41,390 nt of DNA from Acidimicrobiales bacterium (GCA_022452145.1 JAKURY010000019.1:1-41390), one strand, 5' to 3'; shown: positions 17,569-25,106, counted from the first letter of the stretch. Translations and numbers: made by a program. Notes: a model not told the origin generated them from the letters alone.

Positions 17569-17625
17569 GCGCCGACCCTACTGCGGCACCGCAACAGGGA
17601 CCGCTGGCCAAGTACCGGTGATCGG

Positions 17626-17712
17626 CGGAGGGAGTGGGATTCGAACCCACGGTGACGGTGAAGCCACACACGCGTTCCAGGCGTGCCGAATCGTCCGCTC
17701 TCGCATCCCTCC
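17626..17712 (-). tRNA. tRNA-Ser (anticodon GGA)
   Basis: The acceptor stem GGAGGGA/TCCCTCC closes an 87-base cloverleaf. The anticodon stem CACGC/GCGTG presents the loop CTGGAAC, giving anticodon GGA. The long variable arm is that of a class II serine tRNA, and the T arm reads GTGGG-TTCGAAT-CCCAC. The discriminator is G. A full CCA is not encoded (GCCGAT follows). It lies upstream of dnaX on the same strand. Confidence 0.95.
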
Positions 17713-17808
17713 GGGACCCGACGCTGGGCCGGGATCCGGGCGACAAGGATATCGAAACCCATGATGGGATCCGGGCGGTACAGGTATCGTTGAGGTGCAT
17801 CCGTCTTG

Positions 17809-17922
17809 GAGTGTGGCGGTCGGGTCCTGTGCGACCGGGGCCCGTGAACCGAGTCAGGGCCGGAAGGCAGCAGCTCTCAGCGGAACCCCCGGAGTGCCGC
17901 AGACCACCTGGCCGCCACGCTC
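17809..17922 (+). ncRNA. ffs: Signal recognition particle RNA (small bacterial type, 4.5S)
   Basis: The conserved SRP domain IV core is present: GTCAGGGCCGGAAGGCAGCAGC near 17855-17876, with the symmetric and asymmetric internal loops bound by Ffh. The termini pair (GAG-GTGGCGG at 17809-17819 with CCGCCACGCTC at 17912-17922), giving a single long hairpin of about 114 bases. This is the usual small SRP RNA without an Alu domain. It lies between the tRNA-Ser(GGA)/dnaX block and tadA, a common arrangement in Gram-positive bacteria. Confidence 0.95.
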
Positions 17923-17962
17923 GAGGACGGGTGCCACCGCGCCCGCCCCTATCGTCGCCCAC

Positions 17963-18448
17963 GTGGAACACGGTGGAACAAAGTCGGTTGACGATCCGGA
18001 CCCAACCGACCATGGCCTGATGGGCGCGGCCCTGGCCGAGGCCGCTCTCGGGGCGGCGGTAGGCGAGGTACCGGTTGGCGCCGTGGTGGCCGTCGGCGAT
18101 CGGATCGTGGCCCGGAGGCACAACGAGCGCGAGGCCACCGGCGACCCCACCGCCCATGCCGAGGTCCTGGCGCTGCGCGACGCCGCCACGGCGCTGGGAC
18201 GGTGGCGCCTCGACGACGCCGTCCTGGTCGTGACCCTGGAGCCCTGCCCTATGTGCGCCGGAGCGGCCTGGGCGGCCCGCATCGGCCGCCTCGTCTGGGG
18301 AGCACCCAACCCGGACGCGGGGTCCGTCGGCTCCCTCTACAACCTGGGATCCGACCCCCGTCTGAACCACGAATACCCGGCGACCGGCGGTATCCGCTCC
18401 GAGGAGAGTGCGGACCTGCTCACCGCGTTCTTCGCCCGCCACCGCTGA
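17963..18448 (+). CDS. tadA: tRNA adenosine(34) deaminase
   Basis: A 161-aa zinc deaminase that converts adenosine to inosine at the wobble position of tRNA-Arg(ACG). The fold begins MGAALAEAALGAAVGEVPVGAVV. The catalytic zinc site is TAHAEVLALRDA (His ligand plus proton-shuttle Glu) with the PCPMCAGA pair of Cys ligands, then ARIGRLVWGAPNPDAGSVGS. The C-terminal helix (LLTAFFARHR) is typical. The GTG at 17963 is favoured because family members have about 15-20 residues before the first helix; ATG 18020 would be the minimal start. It is preceded by the SRP RNA on the same strand and followed by tRNA-Ser(CGA). Confidence 0.94.
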   Translation: MEHGGTKSVDDPDPTDHGLMGAALAEAALGAAVGEVPVGAVVAVGDRIVARRHNEREATGDPTAHAEVLALRDAATALGRWRLDDAVLVVTLEPCPMCAGAAWAARIGRLVWGAPNPDAGSVGSLYNLGSDPRLNHEYPATGGIRSEESADLLTAFFARHR

Positions 18449-18504
18449 TTGGCGGCCGATCGGTCCGGTTGGTCGCCCGTCGGCACCTCAGTAACCTCGT
18501 CAGC

Positions 18505-18594
18505 GGAAGGTTGCCAGAGCGGACGAATGGGGCGGCCTCGAAAGCCGTTGTGGCCTCCGGGTCACCGTGGGTTCAAATCCCACACCTTCCGCCA
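18505..18594 (+). tRNA. tRNA-Ser (anticodon CGA)
   Basis: The acceptor GGAAGGT/ACCTTCC encloses a class II cloverleaf with a long variable arm. The anticodon stem GCGGC/GCCGT holds the loop CTCGAAA, giving anticodon CGA. The T arm is GTGGG-TTCAAAT-CCCAC. The discriminator G is followed by an encoded CCA, unlike the GGA isoacceptor 0.8 kb away. Confidence 0.95.
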
Positions 18595-18595
18595 T

Positions 18596-18624
18596 CAGTG
18601 ACCGGGTCCCGGACCCGGTCACTG
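18596..18624. terminator. Perfect inverted repeat between convergent genes
   Basis: CAGTGACCGGGTCC at 18596-18609 and GGACCCGGTCACTG at 18611-18624 are perfect complements around one base. The repeat starts two bases after the tRNA-Ser(CGA) end and ends six bases before the stop of the convergent lipoprotein gene. It is well placed as a bidirectional terminator, although neither side has a T-tract. Confidence 0.65.
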
Positions 18625-18630
18625 CCGCGC

Positions 18631-20175
18631 TCAACCGACGTCGGTGGGATCGGAGATGGCACGCCAGAACCCGATCTCGTGGTCCCACTCGGCCAGACTG
18701 AGGGTGTCGCGGGCGTCGTACTTACCGGGACCCAGCGAGTTGTACAGCTGGCCCGATATCGAGAACGAACCGAGACCATCCACAGCAGCAGCAAACGATT
18801 CGTTGGTCAGATCGGGACCGGCCGCCGTGGCGATCTGCCGGAACAACTCGAACAACCTGCAGGAACTCTGGGTGGCCGACCAGTAGTTGGGCTCACCCTC
18901 CTCCAGCAACTCAACCGATCGCACCTCGAGGCCCAGGCCCGCCTCGATGACGTCCAGGCAGTCGGCCATGGCCGGATCGGTTGACGAGACGAACGACCGG
19001 TTGGTGAGCAGGGTGCCGGCACCATCGATGCCCTGCGGGGGATCCGTCTTCCAGCGGTTGGTGGAATCGCCGTTCAGGATGAGCACGACGAACTCGTCAC
19101 CAAGGTCAAACAGGACCTCCTGGGCGTAAGCGGCCTCTCCGATGAAGAACACCGTGGACACGTCCTCCACCCGGGCCCGCTCCAGGAGCACCTCCATGTG
19201 GGTGATCGTGGCCACCTCATCGCCGGTGTTCGGGTTGTACACGGCGACAGCGACCGTCACACCCGCTTCCTCGAGCGCCGCCCTGGTGTCGGCGATGGTC
19301 GGCTCGTAGTCGCCGTTCGCCCCGTAGAGCATGAAGGTGCCCAGGTCGGCCAGTCGTCCGGTCTCCCGCAGCAGGTTCACGAAGGCCCTGCCACGTCGAC
19401 CCAGGCTGATGTCATCGCTGATCCAGGTGGCGGTCACCCTTTCGAGCTGTTCAGGGGTGGGCTTGCCCCCCACGAGGATCGTGTCGTAGAGGCCACCGAA
19501 GCACTCGTTGACGCCCTCGGCTCCGGGGCCGGCGAAGCCGTTCAGCACGGCGAACACCTGGTGGTCCTCAGCCATCTCCACACACACCGCCTCGGCCGTG
19601 GTGGCACCGACCGGGAGGAAGGTCCCGTGGACGACCTCGACCATCCGACCGAGCACCCCTCCGGTGGCGTTGATGTGGGCGACGTAGGCGTCCACCGCGC
19701 CCTGGTAGTTGGCATAGGTGAGGTTGAACCCGTACGTCTCGTTGAACTTCTCGAAGTCGATGGACGTGAAGCCGATTCTGATGGTCGCCGACGTGACGCC
19801 CCGGAAGGAGTCGGTAAGGACTATTGGAGCCGCCGTGGTCGTGGTCTCAGGCGGTTCCTCGGTGGTCGTCGTGGTGGTTGCCTCGACCGACACCTCGACA
19901 GTCGTGGTGGATGCCTCTACCGGCGGCCCAGTGGTCGTGGTGGATGCCTCTACCGGCGTCCCGGTGGTCGTGGTGGATGCCTCTACCGCCTCGTCAGCCG
20001 ACGGTGTCGTCGGAGCCACCGCCTCCGCCGATGTGGTCGGCACCGTTCCCAGGGTGGTGTCGACCGGCACCCCCACCAACGCCGACGGTGACGAACCGCC
20101 GCCACAGCCACCGGCCACCAGCGCCAGGGCCAGGGCCACCCCGAGCCGGACCAGGCGTCGCACCGATCCACTCAT
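18631..20175 (-). CDS. ABC-type (LivK-like) periplasmic-binding lipoprotein, type 1 fold
   Basis: A 514-aa exported protein. ATG 20175 follows GGGGGGAG. The signal ends in VAGGCGGGSS, a lipidation site at about residue 24. A Thr/Glu/Ala-rich linker of about 100 residues carries VEASTTTTG repeats, then comes a periplasmic-binding type 1 domain: IRIGFTSIDFEKFNETYGF, GAVDAYVAHINATGGVLGRMVEVVHG, VFAVLNGFAGPGAEGVNECFG, MLYGANGDYEPTIADTRAALEEAGVTV. The domain resembles branched-chain amino-acid/amide-binding proteins, but no permease or ATPase genes are adjacent. It may serve a distant transporter or act as a sensor. Ligand unknown. Confidence 0.85.
   Translation of the reverse strand: MSGSVRRLVRLGVALALALVAGGCGGGSSPSALVGVPVDTTLGTVPTTSAEAVAPTTPSADEAVEASTTTTGTPVEASTTTTGPPVEASTTTVEVSVEATTTTTTEEPPETTTTAAPIVLTDSFRGVTSATIRIGFTSIDFEKFNETYGFNLTYANYQGAVDAYVAHINATGGVLGRMVEVVHGTFLPVGATTAEAVCVEMAEDHQVFAVLNGFAGPGAEGVNECFGGLYDTILVGGKPTPEQLERVTATWISDDISLGRRGRAFVNLLRETGRLADLGTFMLYGANGDYEPTIADTRAALEEAGVTVAVAVYNPNTGDEVATITHMEVLLERARVEDVSTVFFIGEAAYAQEVLFDLGDEFVVLILNGDSTNRWKTDPPQGIDGAGTLLTNRSFVSSTDPAMADCLDVIEAGLGLEVRSVELLEEGEPNYWSATQSSCRLFELFRQIATAAGPDLTNESFAAAVDGLGSFSISGQLYNSLGPGKYDARDTLSLAEWDHEIGFWRAISDPTDVG
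19901..19988 (-). repeat. Three 33-bp tandem repeats in the lipoprotein linker
   Basis: A 22-base core (GTCGTGGTGGATGCCTCTAC plus CG) recurs at 19901, 19934 and 19967 with a period of 33 bases. The repeats encode VEASTTTTG-type units in the disordered linker after the lipidation site. The period is a multiple of three, so copy number can change in frame. Confidence 0.9.
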
Positions 20176-20248
20176 CCCAGCTCCCCCCTCCGGCCGCTCC
20201 ATGGACCAGATGGACTCGCTAGACGGTAGACGCGATCCGGGCGATCGG

Positions 20249-21115
20249 TCACCACCCGACCAGGACCGCCCTGCTGGCCTCCACGATGCGGCGGGCCATC
20301 GGGCCCATGCCCAGCGCGGTCAACCCGGTGTTGAATACCTCGGGCGCAACCACCGGATCTGCGGAGATGTCCCGCAACAACCCGAACAGGTGGTCGTGGT
20401 CAACCACGCCCTCGCCGGGCAGGGGGCGGTCGGCCAGGCACTCGGCCATCGGATCATCCCAGGGCTCGGCTCCGGCGTCGCACAACTGGAACACCCGGAT
20501 GGCCTCGCCGGGCATGGAGGCCAGGGTCTCGGCGTGGCGTCCGTACGGGCCACCAGGTTGGCGGTGCCAGTGCCAGGAGTCGAGCAGCACCCCCACGTTC
20601 GGCTGCCCGGTACGCCGAAGGATCTCCCAGCAGGTCGTGATGTCCGGGATTCCGGACCACGGTAAGAACTCCACGCAGATGGCCACGTCGACCTCCGCGG
20701 CCCGATCGGCCACCGCTGCGAGGTTGGCAACCGTCGCCTCCATGGACACGAGCTCGGGCTGTAGTACCACAGCGGCGAGGTTCGGCGACCCGTGGGCCGC
20801 AGCGATGTCGATCGAGTCCAGTGAATCCTCGACGGCCACTGCCGGACTGGTTGCGTTGGCCCAGCCGTAGATGGCTTCGACGCAGGCGACCCGTAGGCCG
20901 GCCGCCGAGAGTCGGGCCCTGATGCCGGCTGAGGTCCATCCCCGCGCCTTCAGGAGGACCTCGTGGAGGGTCCAGAAGGAGATACCGACAGCGCCGGCGG
21001 CAACGGTCGCCTCCACGTACTCCTCGAAGCCGGCTCCGTCCAGGTCGAACGTGTCGGGTAGGAGGGTGCTGGGACAGAGGAACAGGTCGTCTCGCCTACG
21101 GCGCTCAACGGTCAC
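20249..21115 (-). CDS. Sugar phosphate isomerase/epimerase-like TIM-barrel protein
   Basis: A 288-aa protein of the xylose isomerase-like TIM-barrel group (AP endonuclease family 2 fold). Metal-site residues expected in the fold are visible in order: Glu in AICVEFLPWSGIPD, Asp and His in GVLLDSWHWHRQPGG, Gln/Asp in VFQLCDAG and Glu in VVAPEVFN. Such proteins isomerise or epimerise ketoses and inositol derivatives, or open lactone-like rings; the substrate is not predictable. The GTG at 21115 overlaps the TetR stop (GTGA), so the two are translationally coupled and the regulator probably controls or senses this step. Confidence 0.85.
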   Translation of the reverse strand: MTVERRRRDDLFLCPSTLLPDTFDLDGAGFEEYVEATVAAGAVGISFWTLHEVLLKARGWTSAGIRARLSAAGLRVACVEAIYGWANATSPAVAVEDSLDSIDIAAAHGSPNLAAVVLQPELVSMEATVANLAAVADRAAEVDVAICVEFLPWSGIPDITTCWEILRRTGQPNVGVLLDSWHWHRQPGGPYGRHAETLASMPGEAIRVFQLCDAGAEPWDDPMAECLADRPLPGEGVVDHDHLFGLLRDISADPVVAPEVFNTGLTALGMGPMARRIVEASRAVLVGW

Positions 21116-21696
21116 GCCGGGGTTCCCGGCACGAGGGCCGGCTCCAGGCGGGCCAGGAGGGCGGCTACCAGGTGGTCGACTGTGGATTCCGGAGCGGGTT
21201 CCAAGGTCAGACGACCATCCCGCCATAGGGTGGCGAACCCCCAGACGAGGGACAGTTGCAGCCGCGTCCAGTGGACCCTCGCGTCGGCGTCCAGGCCCAT
21301 CATCTCCAGGACAGTCTGGAGCGGGCTGCCGACGCGTTCCACCGCTGCCAGCAGGTCGGGGTCACTACCGGGAGGGTGGATGGCGGCGCTGAAGCGCCCC
21401 GGCCACGCCATGGCGAAGCCCAGGTGGGCCCGGACTACGGCGTCGACGGCGTCGCGACCCGACCGTCCCACGGCTGCTCCGATCACCGCATCGCCCAGGT
21501 CGGCCAGCGACCGGAGGGCCAGGAGCCGACGGAGCCCCTCCACGCCGTCCACGTGGGCGTAGAGCGACTGTGACCTGATGCCCAGTCGGGCCGCCACCAT
21601 CACCGGTCCCACCCCGTCGACGTTTCCGATCTCGTCGAGGACCTCCAGAGCGGCACGGCCCACCTGGTCGGCGGTCACCCCTCGTCGTGCGGCCAT
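21112..21696 (-). CDS. TetR-family transcriptional regulator 1
   Basis: A 194-aa repressor-like protein. The N-terminal helix-turn-helix is VTADQVGRAALEVLDEIGNVDGVGPVMVAARLGIRSQSLYAHVDGVEGLRRLLA, in which SQSLYAHV is the recognition helix. The C-terminal helical domain would bind ligand and dimerise. ATG 21696 is preceded by GGAGGGG. The gene is divergent from the UGSC cassette across a 55-base gap with a perfect palindrome, so it likely represses itself and the cassette. It is coupled to the TIM-barrel gene downstream. The inducer is unknown, but a substrate of the cassette or of the isomerase is the natural candidate. Confidence 0.88.
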   Translation of the reverse strand: MAARRGVTADQVGRAALEVLDEIGNVDGVGPVMVAARLGIRSQSLYAHVDGVEGLRRLLALRSLADLGDAVIGAAVGRSGRDAVDAVVRAHLGFAMAWPGRFSAAIHPPGSDPDLLAAVERVGSPLQTVLEMMGLDADARVHWTRLQLSLVWGFATLWRDGRLTLEPAPESTVDHLVAALLARLEPALVPGTPA

Positions 21697-21721
21697 CACC
21701 CCTCCGTGCGTTCCTTGCAAA

Positions 21722-21736
21722 CCTAGTCGAACTAGG
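21722..21736. promoter_or_regulatory. Palindromic operator between TetR 1 and the UGSC cassette
   Basis: CCTAGT-CGA-ACTAGG is a perfect 6+6 bp inverted repeat in the 55-base divergent gap. A -35-like TTGCAA for the rightward cassette lies immediately upstream (21715-21720), so a bound regulator would cover the -35/-10 spacer. Position and symmetry fit a TetR operator. Confidence 0.65.
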
Positions 21737-21751
21737 GCAGGCTTATGTCTG

Positions 21752-22804
21752 ATGACTGTAGACACTGCTGGCCCCAGAACGGCCCTCCTCGAGGTGGACG
21801 ACGACGCCGACCTGATCGAGGTGCTCTCCTCCCACGGTTGGGGCGACGGCCTGCCGCTGGTCGCCCCCACCCCCGGACGGGTCGAGGCGATGCTCGCAGG
21901 TTGTGCCGGCGCCGACCCCGACGAGGTCATCGCCGTGCTCCCTCCCCGGTTCGGCGAGGCCACCAGGCTGGCCATCGCCGTGAACGCCGTGATGGCCGGC
22001 TGCCTGCCCGACCACCTCCCGGTCCTGGTGTCGGCCGTGCGTGCGCTGGCCCACCCCGAGTTGAACCTCCGTGGCGTAAACGCAACCACCCACTGCGTCG
22101 CCCCTCTGCTCGTCGTCCATGGAGAGGTGGCCCGCAGCGGCGGCTACAACAGCGGCCCGGGTGCCTTCGGACCCGGTAATCGGGCCAATGCCACCACCGG
22201 TCGGGCCCTCCTCCTGGTACTCCTGCACGTGGCCGGTGCCACGCCGGGTGACGGGGACGCCTCGACCCAGGGTGGGCCGGGCAAGTACGGCTTCTGCGTG
22301 GCCGAGAACCTGGATGCCTCACCGTGGGCCGGCTACGCGGCTTCCATCGGCGTGGACGCCCCATCAGCGGTGACCGTCCACTGTGGCGAGGCACCACACA
22401 ACGTGCACGACATGGAGTCGTCGGACCCGGCACGGATCCTGGACAAGGTGGCCTCGGCGATGGCCACCACCGCCCAGAACAACGCCTGTATCAGCCAGGG
22501 CGAGTACGTGGTGGCACTCTGCCCGGAACACGCCGCCACGTGTGCCGAGGCCGGGTGGTCCCGATGCGACGTCGCCTCCTACCTGTTCCAACGGGCCCGG
22601 CTGCCAGCCGGCGAACTACGGGCGGCCTTCGCGCACCGGGCGTGGGCCCCGTGGATGGACCGGCTGGAGGATGATGAGCTTGTCCCCATGACCGGGGAGG
22701 CGGGAAACATCCGGGTGCTGGTCGTCGGGGGACCCGGCAAGCACAGTTCCGTCATACCCAGTTGGGGAATGACCCGGAGCGTCACCCTCCCCGTCGAGGC
22801 CTGA
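21752..22804 (+). CDS. Large partner protein of the UGSC cassette (350 aa, function unknown)
   Basis: A 350-aa cytoplasmic protein whose biochemical function I cannot name. Motifs that look conserved-type include GWGDGLPLVAPT (residues 29-40), a Cys-containing MAGCLPDHLP, LRGVNATTHCVAP (about 107-119), FGPGNRANATTGRALLL (about 139-155), ASTQGGPGKYGFCVAEN and SAVTVHCGEAPHNVHD. The many Gly/Asn/Thr-rich turns suggest an active-site-bearing enzyme domain. I recall similar proteins adjacent to UGSC-motif proteins, but this is memory, not a search. It is the first gene of the cassette, begins at ATG 21752 just after the palindromic operator, and ends 24 bases before the selenoprotein start. Confidence 0.8.
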   Translation: MTVDTAGPRTALLEVDDDADLIEVLSSHGWGDGLPLVAPTPGRVEAMLAGCAGADPDEVIAVLPPRFGEATRLAIAVNAVMAGCLPDHLPVLVSAVRALAHPELNLRGVNATTHCVAPLLVVHGEVARSGGYNSGPGAFGPGNRANATTGRALLLVLLHVAGATPGDGDASTQGGPGKYGFCVAENLDASPWAGYAASIGVDAPSAVTVHCGEAPHNVHDMESSDPARILDKVASAMATTAQNNACISQGEYVVALCPEHAATCAEAGWSRCDVASYLFQRARLPAGELRAAFAHRAWAPWMDRLEDDELVPMTGEAGNIRVLVVGGPGKHSSVIPSWGMTRSVTLPVEA

Positions 22805-22828
22805 ACCCCGAACAGATCGGAGACGACC

Positions 22829-23359
22829 ATGCAGATCATCCGCCCTGACGGATCGGTGGCCACGCCGCCCGCCACCCTCGCCCCATCTCCCCACGTGCTC
22901 TCCGGACGACGTATCGGCATCCTCGACAACCGCAAGCCCAACGCCGATGTGCTCCTCGAACGCCTGGCCGAGCGCCTCGTCGAGCGGACCGGCGCCACCG
23001 TCGTACGCGTCGATACCAAGAACGCCGCCATCCCGTGTGACGACCAGGTCCTGGGCCTACTGGCCGAGGAGGTGGACGTCATCCTCACCGGCACCGCCGA
23101 TTGAGGGAGCTGCACGTCGTGGAGTGTCCACGACACCGTGAAGCTCGAGCAGGCCGGTCGGCCCACCGTTCTGGTGGCCACCGGTGATCTTCGGCAGCTG
23201 GCAGACCAGACCGCTGCAGACCTGGGCCTGGCCGACCTGCGGGTGGTGTCCGTCGAGCACCCCGTCGGCGGCATCGACCCCGACGAGGTCCGAAGGCGGG
23301 CCGACGGCATCGTCGACGAGGTGCTCGGCCTCCTGACCGGAACCGGCGGCGCCCCGTGA
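22829..23359 (+). CDS. UGSC-motif selenoprotein (UGA-encoded selenocysteine at residue 92)
   Basis: Reading through an in-frame TGA at 23102-23104 gives one 176-aa protein. The first 91 residues contain RRIGILDNRKPNADVLLERLAERL and DVILTGTAD. Then come U92-G-S-C95, TSWSVHDTVKLEQAGRPTVLVATG, and a C-terminal half ending DGIVDEVLGLLTGTGGAP. U-G-S-C is the redox UxxC-type motif that names the UGSC selenoprotein family, in which other members have Cys in place of Sec. Three facts support recoding: the frame is intact on both sides, a SECIS-like stem-loop starts two bases after the TGA, and the final stop overlaps the next gene's start (GTGA). Decoding needs selA, selB, selC and selD elsewhere in the genome. 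Confidence 0.9.
23107..23146 (+). promoter_or_regulatory. Bacterial SECIS element
   Basis: The mRNA just after the UGA forms a long stem-loop. GAGCU (23107-23111) pairs with AGCUC (23142-23146). CAC (23113-23115) pairs with GUG (23138-23140). GUCGUGG (23116-23122) pairs with CCACGAC (23128-23134), with apical loop AGUGU. The loop has G as its second base and begins 18 bases after the UGA, matching bacterial SECIS rules (16-37 bases, G in the first two loop positions). Confidence 0.85.
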
Positions 23360-24186
23360 CCATCCAGATCGACCACACCGAACGCACCGCCCTGGTGACC
23401 GGCGCAGGCGCCGGAATCGGTCGGGAGGTCGCCCTCTGGCTGGCCCGGGCCGGTGCGGCAGTTGCCGTCAACGACCTACGGGCCGACAGGGCCGAGGCTG
23501 TGGCGGCCGAGATCGACGGAGAGGGCGGGTCGGCGGTACCGGTGGTCGCGGACTGTCGGGACGACGCCGCCGTCGACGCCATGGTCGCCACGGTCCTGGA
23601 TCGCCTTGGGGGCCTGGACATCGCCGTCAACAACGTCGGGATGCTGCCTCCGGGGCGTAGCCCCCAGCCGTTCGTGCAGGCCCGGGGCGAGGACTGGCGC
23701 GACATCGTCGACCAGAACCTGGTCACGGCGGCCCTGTGCGGCCGGGCCGAGGCCGAGGTGATGGTCGAGGGGGGAGGCGGCTCGATCCTGTTCGTGACGT
23801 CGGGCGAGACCACCCGGCCGGCGCCCTACAACGCTGCCTACGCGGCGGCCAAGGCCGCGGTCAACCACCTGGTGACCACCATGGCCGTGGAGTTGGGACC
23901 GGCCGGCGTCCGGGTCAATGCCATGGCACCGGGCACCACGCTGACCGAGACGGTGGCGGCTGCGTTCACCGAGGAGCGCATGGCTGCAATCGTCGAGGCC
24001 ACCCCGCTGCGACGCATGGTCGAGCACGACGAGTTGGCCCGCCTGGCCGTGTTCCTGACCAGCGACCTGGCCCGGTGCATCACCGGGCAGTTCCTGCTGG
24101 CCGACGCAGGGGCGTTCCTGTCACGCACCCGACCGGCCAACGACGAGGGGCTGACCGTACACCTGGACGGTTCGAACGCCCGCTGA
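23356..24186 (+). CDS. Short-chain dehydrogenase/reductase (UGSC cassette)
   Basis: A 276-aa classical SDR that should oxidise or reduce an alcohol/ketone with NAD(P). The cofactor loop TGAGAGIG is at residues 15-22, NDLRADRAE follows strand 2 (an Asp there favours NAD), and NNVG is in strand 4. The catalytic Ser lies in LFVTSGETT, and Tyr/Lys are in AAYAAAKAAVNHL. The C-terminal part (FLTSDLARCITGQFLLADAGAF) is also standard. The GTG start overlaps the selenoprotein stop by GTGA, so its translation depends on ribosomes that have passed the selenocysteine codon. It converges with a second SDR gene 26 bases away. Confidence 0.92.
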   Translation: MTIQIDHTERTALVTGAGAGIGREVALWLARAGAAVAVNDLRADRAEAVAAEIDGEGGSAVPVVADCRDDAAVDAMVATVLDRLGGLDIAVNNVGMLPPGRSPQPFVQARGEDWRDIVDQNLVTAALCGRAEAEVMVEGGGGSILFVTSGETTRPAPYNAAYAAAKAAVNHLVTTMAVELGPAGVRVNAMAPGTTLTETVAAAFTEERMAAIVEATPLRRMVEHDELARLAVFLTSDLARCITGQFLLADAGAFLSRTRPANDEGLTVHLDGSNAR

Positions 24187-24212
24187 CCCGGTTGGCCGGC
24201 GGACTACCTCCC

Positions 24213-25106
24213 CTACAAGCCGATCCGGTGGTGAGGAGGGACTTCGAAGCGCCCGATGGCATCGGCCCGCTCGTGGAGCAACCCGACGATGTCATCGAGC
24301 TTCCGGCCGATGATGAACTGGCGTCGGGCCGTGCACCCCACGACGAAGCGCCCCAACTCGTCCAGGTCGGCGACCGTGACATCCCGTCCCGCCTTCGCCA
24401 ACAGGTCCTTCATCTCGACGAATGACATGCTCTTGCGGCCGGTACCCCCGCGCACCCGCTCCAGCTCTGTCGGCCGGTTGCGTTGCGAGGTGAACAGCCC
24501 GGTGTCCATCAGCCCCCCGGACGGGTAGAACACCGACGCTCCCATGGCCTCGGACTCGGCCCGGAGCTGGTGGTCCAGCGTCTCGGTCATGCAGCTCACC
24601 GCCGCTTTGCTGGAGGCGTACAGGCCAGCCGACGGCACCGGTGCGAAACCACCGTCACCCGAGGAGGTGTTGACGACGTGCCCCGGCTCGCCGGAAGCCA
24701 GCATGCGGGGAACGAAGGCCATGATCCCGTTTGCGGTTCCGAACACGTTGACGCCGTAGCACCATCTCCAGTCGTTCGGTTCGTGCGTCCAGATCCGACC
24801 TCCTCCTCCCGAACCCACGCCGGCGTTGTTGTAGAGAAGGGTGCAACGCCCGTGCACCGTGAACACCTGGTCGGCCAACGACTCGACCGAGTCGGCGTCG
24901 GAGACGTCGGTGAGTATCCCCGACACCCGTCCCGGAAAGGAGGCCGACAGCACGGCAACCGTCGTGTCCATCACGTCCTGCTCGATGTCGGCGATGACAA
25001 CGGTGGCGTCCGCCTCCAGCAGGGCGCGCACGATGCCCTTCCCGATGCCGTTGGCACCACCGGTCACGACGGCGACCGACCCTGCGACCTCCAGGGGCAC
25101 CGTCAT
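24213..25106 (-). CDS. Short-chain dehydrogenase/reductase (amidohydrolase cluster)
   Basis: A 297-aa SDR. The cofactor motif is VVTGGANGIGKG near residue 13, then IADIEQD (Asp after strand 2, suggesting NAD), YNNAGVG in place of NNAG, and catalytic residues in NTSSGDGGFAP and GLYASSKAAVSCM (YxxxK). The C-terminus is longer than usual, with a helical extension ending FEVPPHHRIGL. Its ATG shares one base with the stop of the amidohydrolase gene (TGATG), so the two are coupled. The three leftward genes (two amidohydrolases, one SDR) look like a catabolic operon. Substrate unknown. Confidence 0.92.
   Translation of the reverse strand: MTVPLEVAGSVAVVTGGANGIGKGIVRALLEADATVVIADIEQDVMDTTVAVLSASFPGRVSGILTDVSDADSVESLADQVFTVHGRCTLLYNNAGVGSGGGGRIWTHEPNDWRWCYGVNVFGTANGIMAFVPRMLASGEPGHVVNTSSGDGGFAPVPSAGLYASSKAAVSCMTETLDHQLRAESEAMGASVFYPSGGLMDTGLFTSQRNRPTELERVRGGTGRKSMSFVEMKDLLAKAGRDVTVADLDELGRFVVGCTARRQFIIGRKLDDIVGLLHERADAIGRFEVPPHHRIGL

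Noticed and set aside
23102-23104. The TGA as an ordinary stop splitting a pseudogene or two separate genes
   Set aside because: The frame is intact on both sides, the downstream part starts with GSC typical of UGSC proteins, a SECIS-like stem follows, and the downstream half is coupled to the next gene. A random nonsense mutation would not supply a SECIS.
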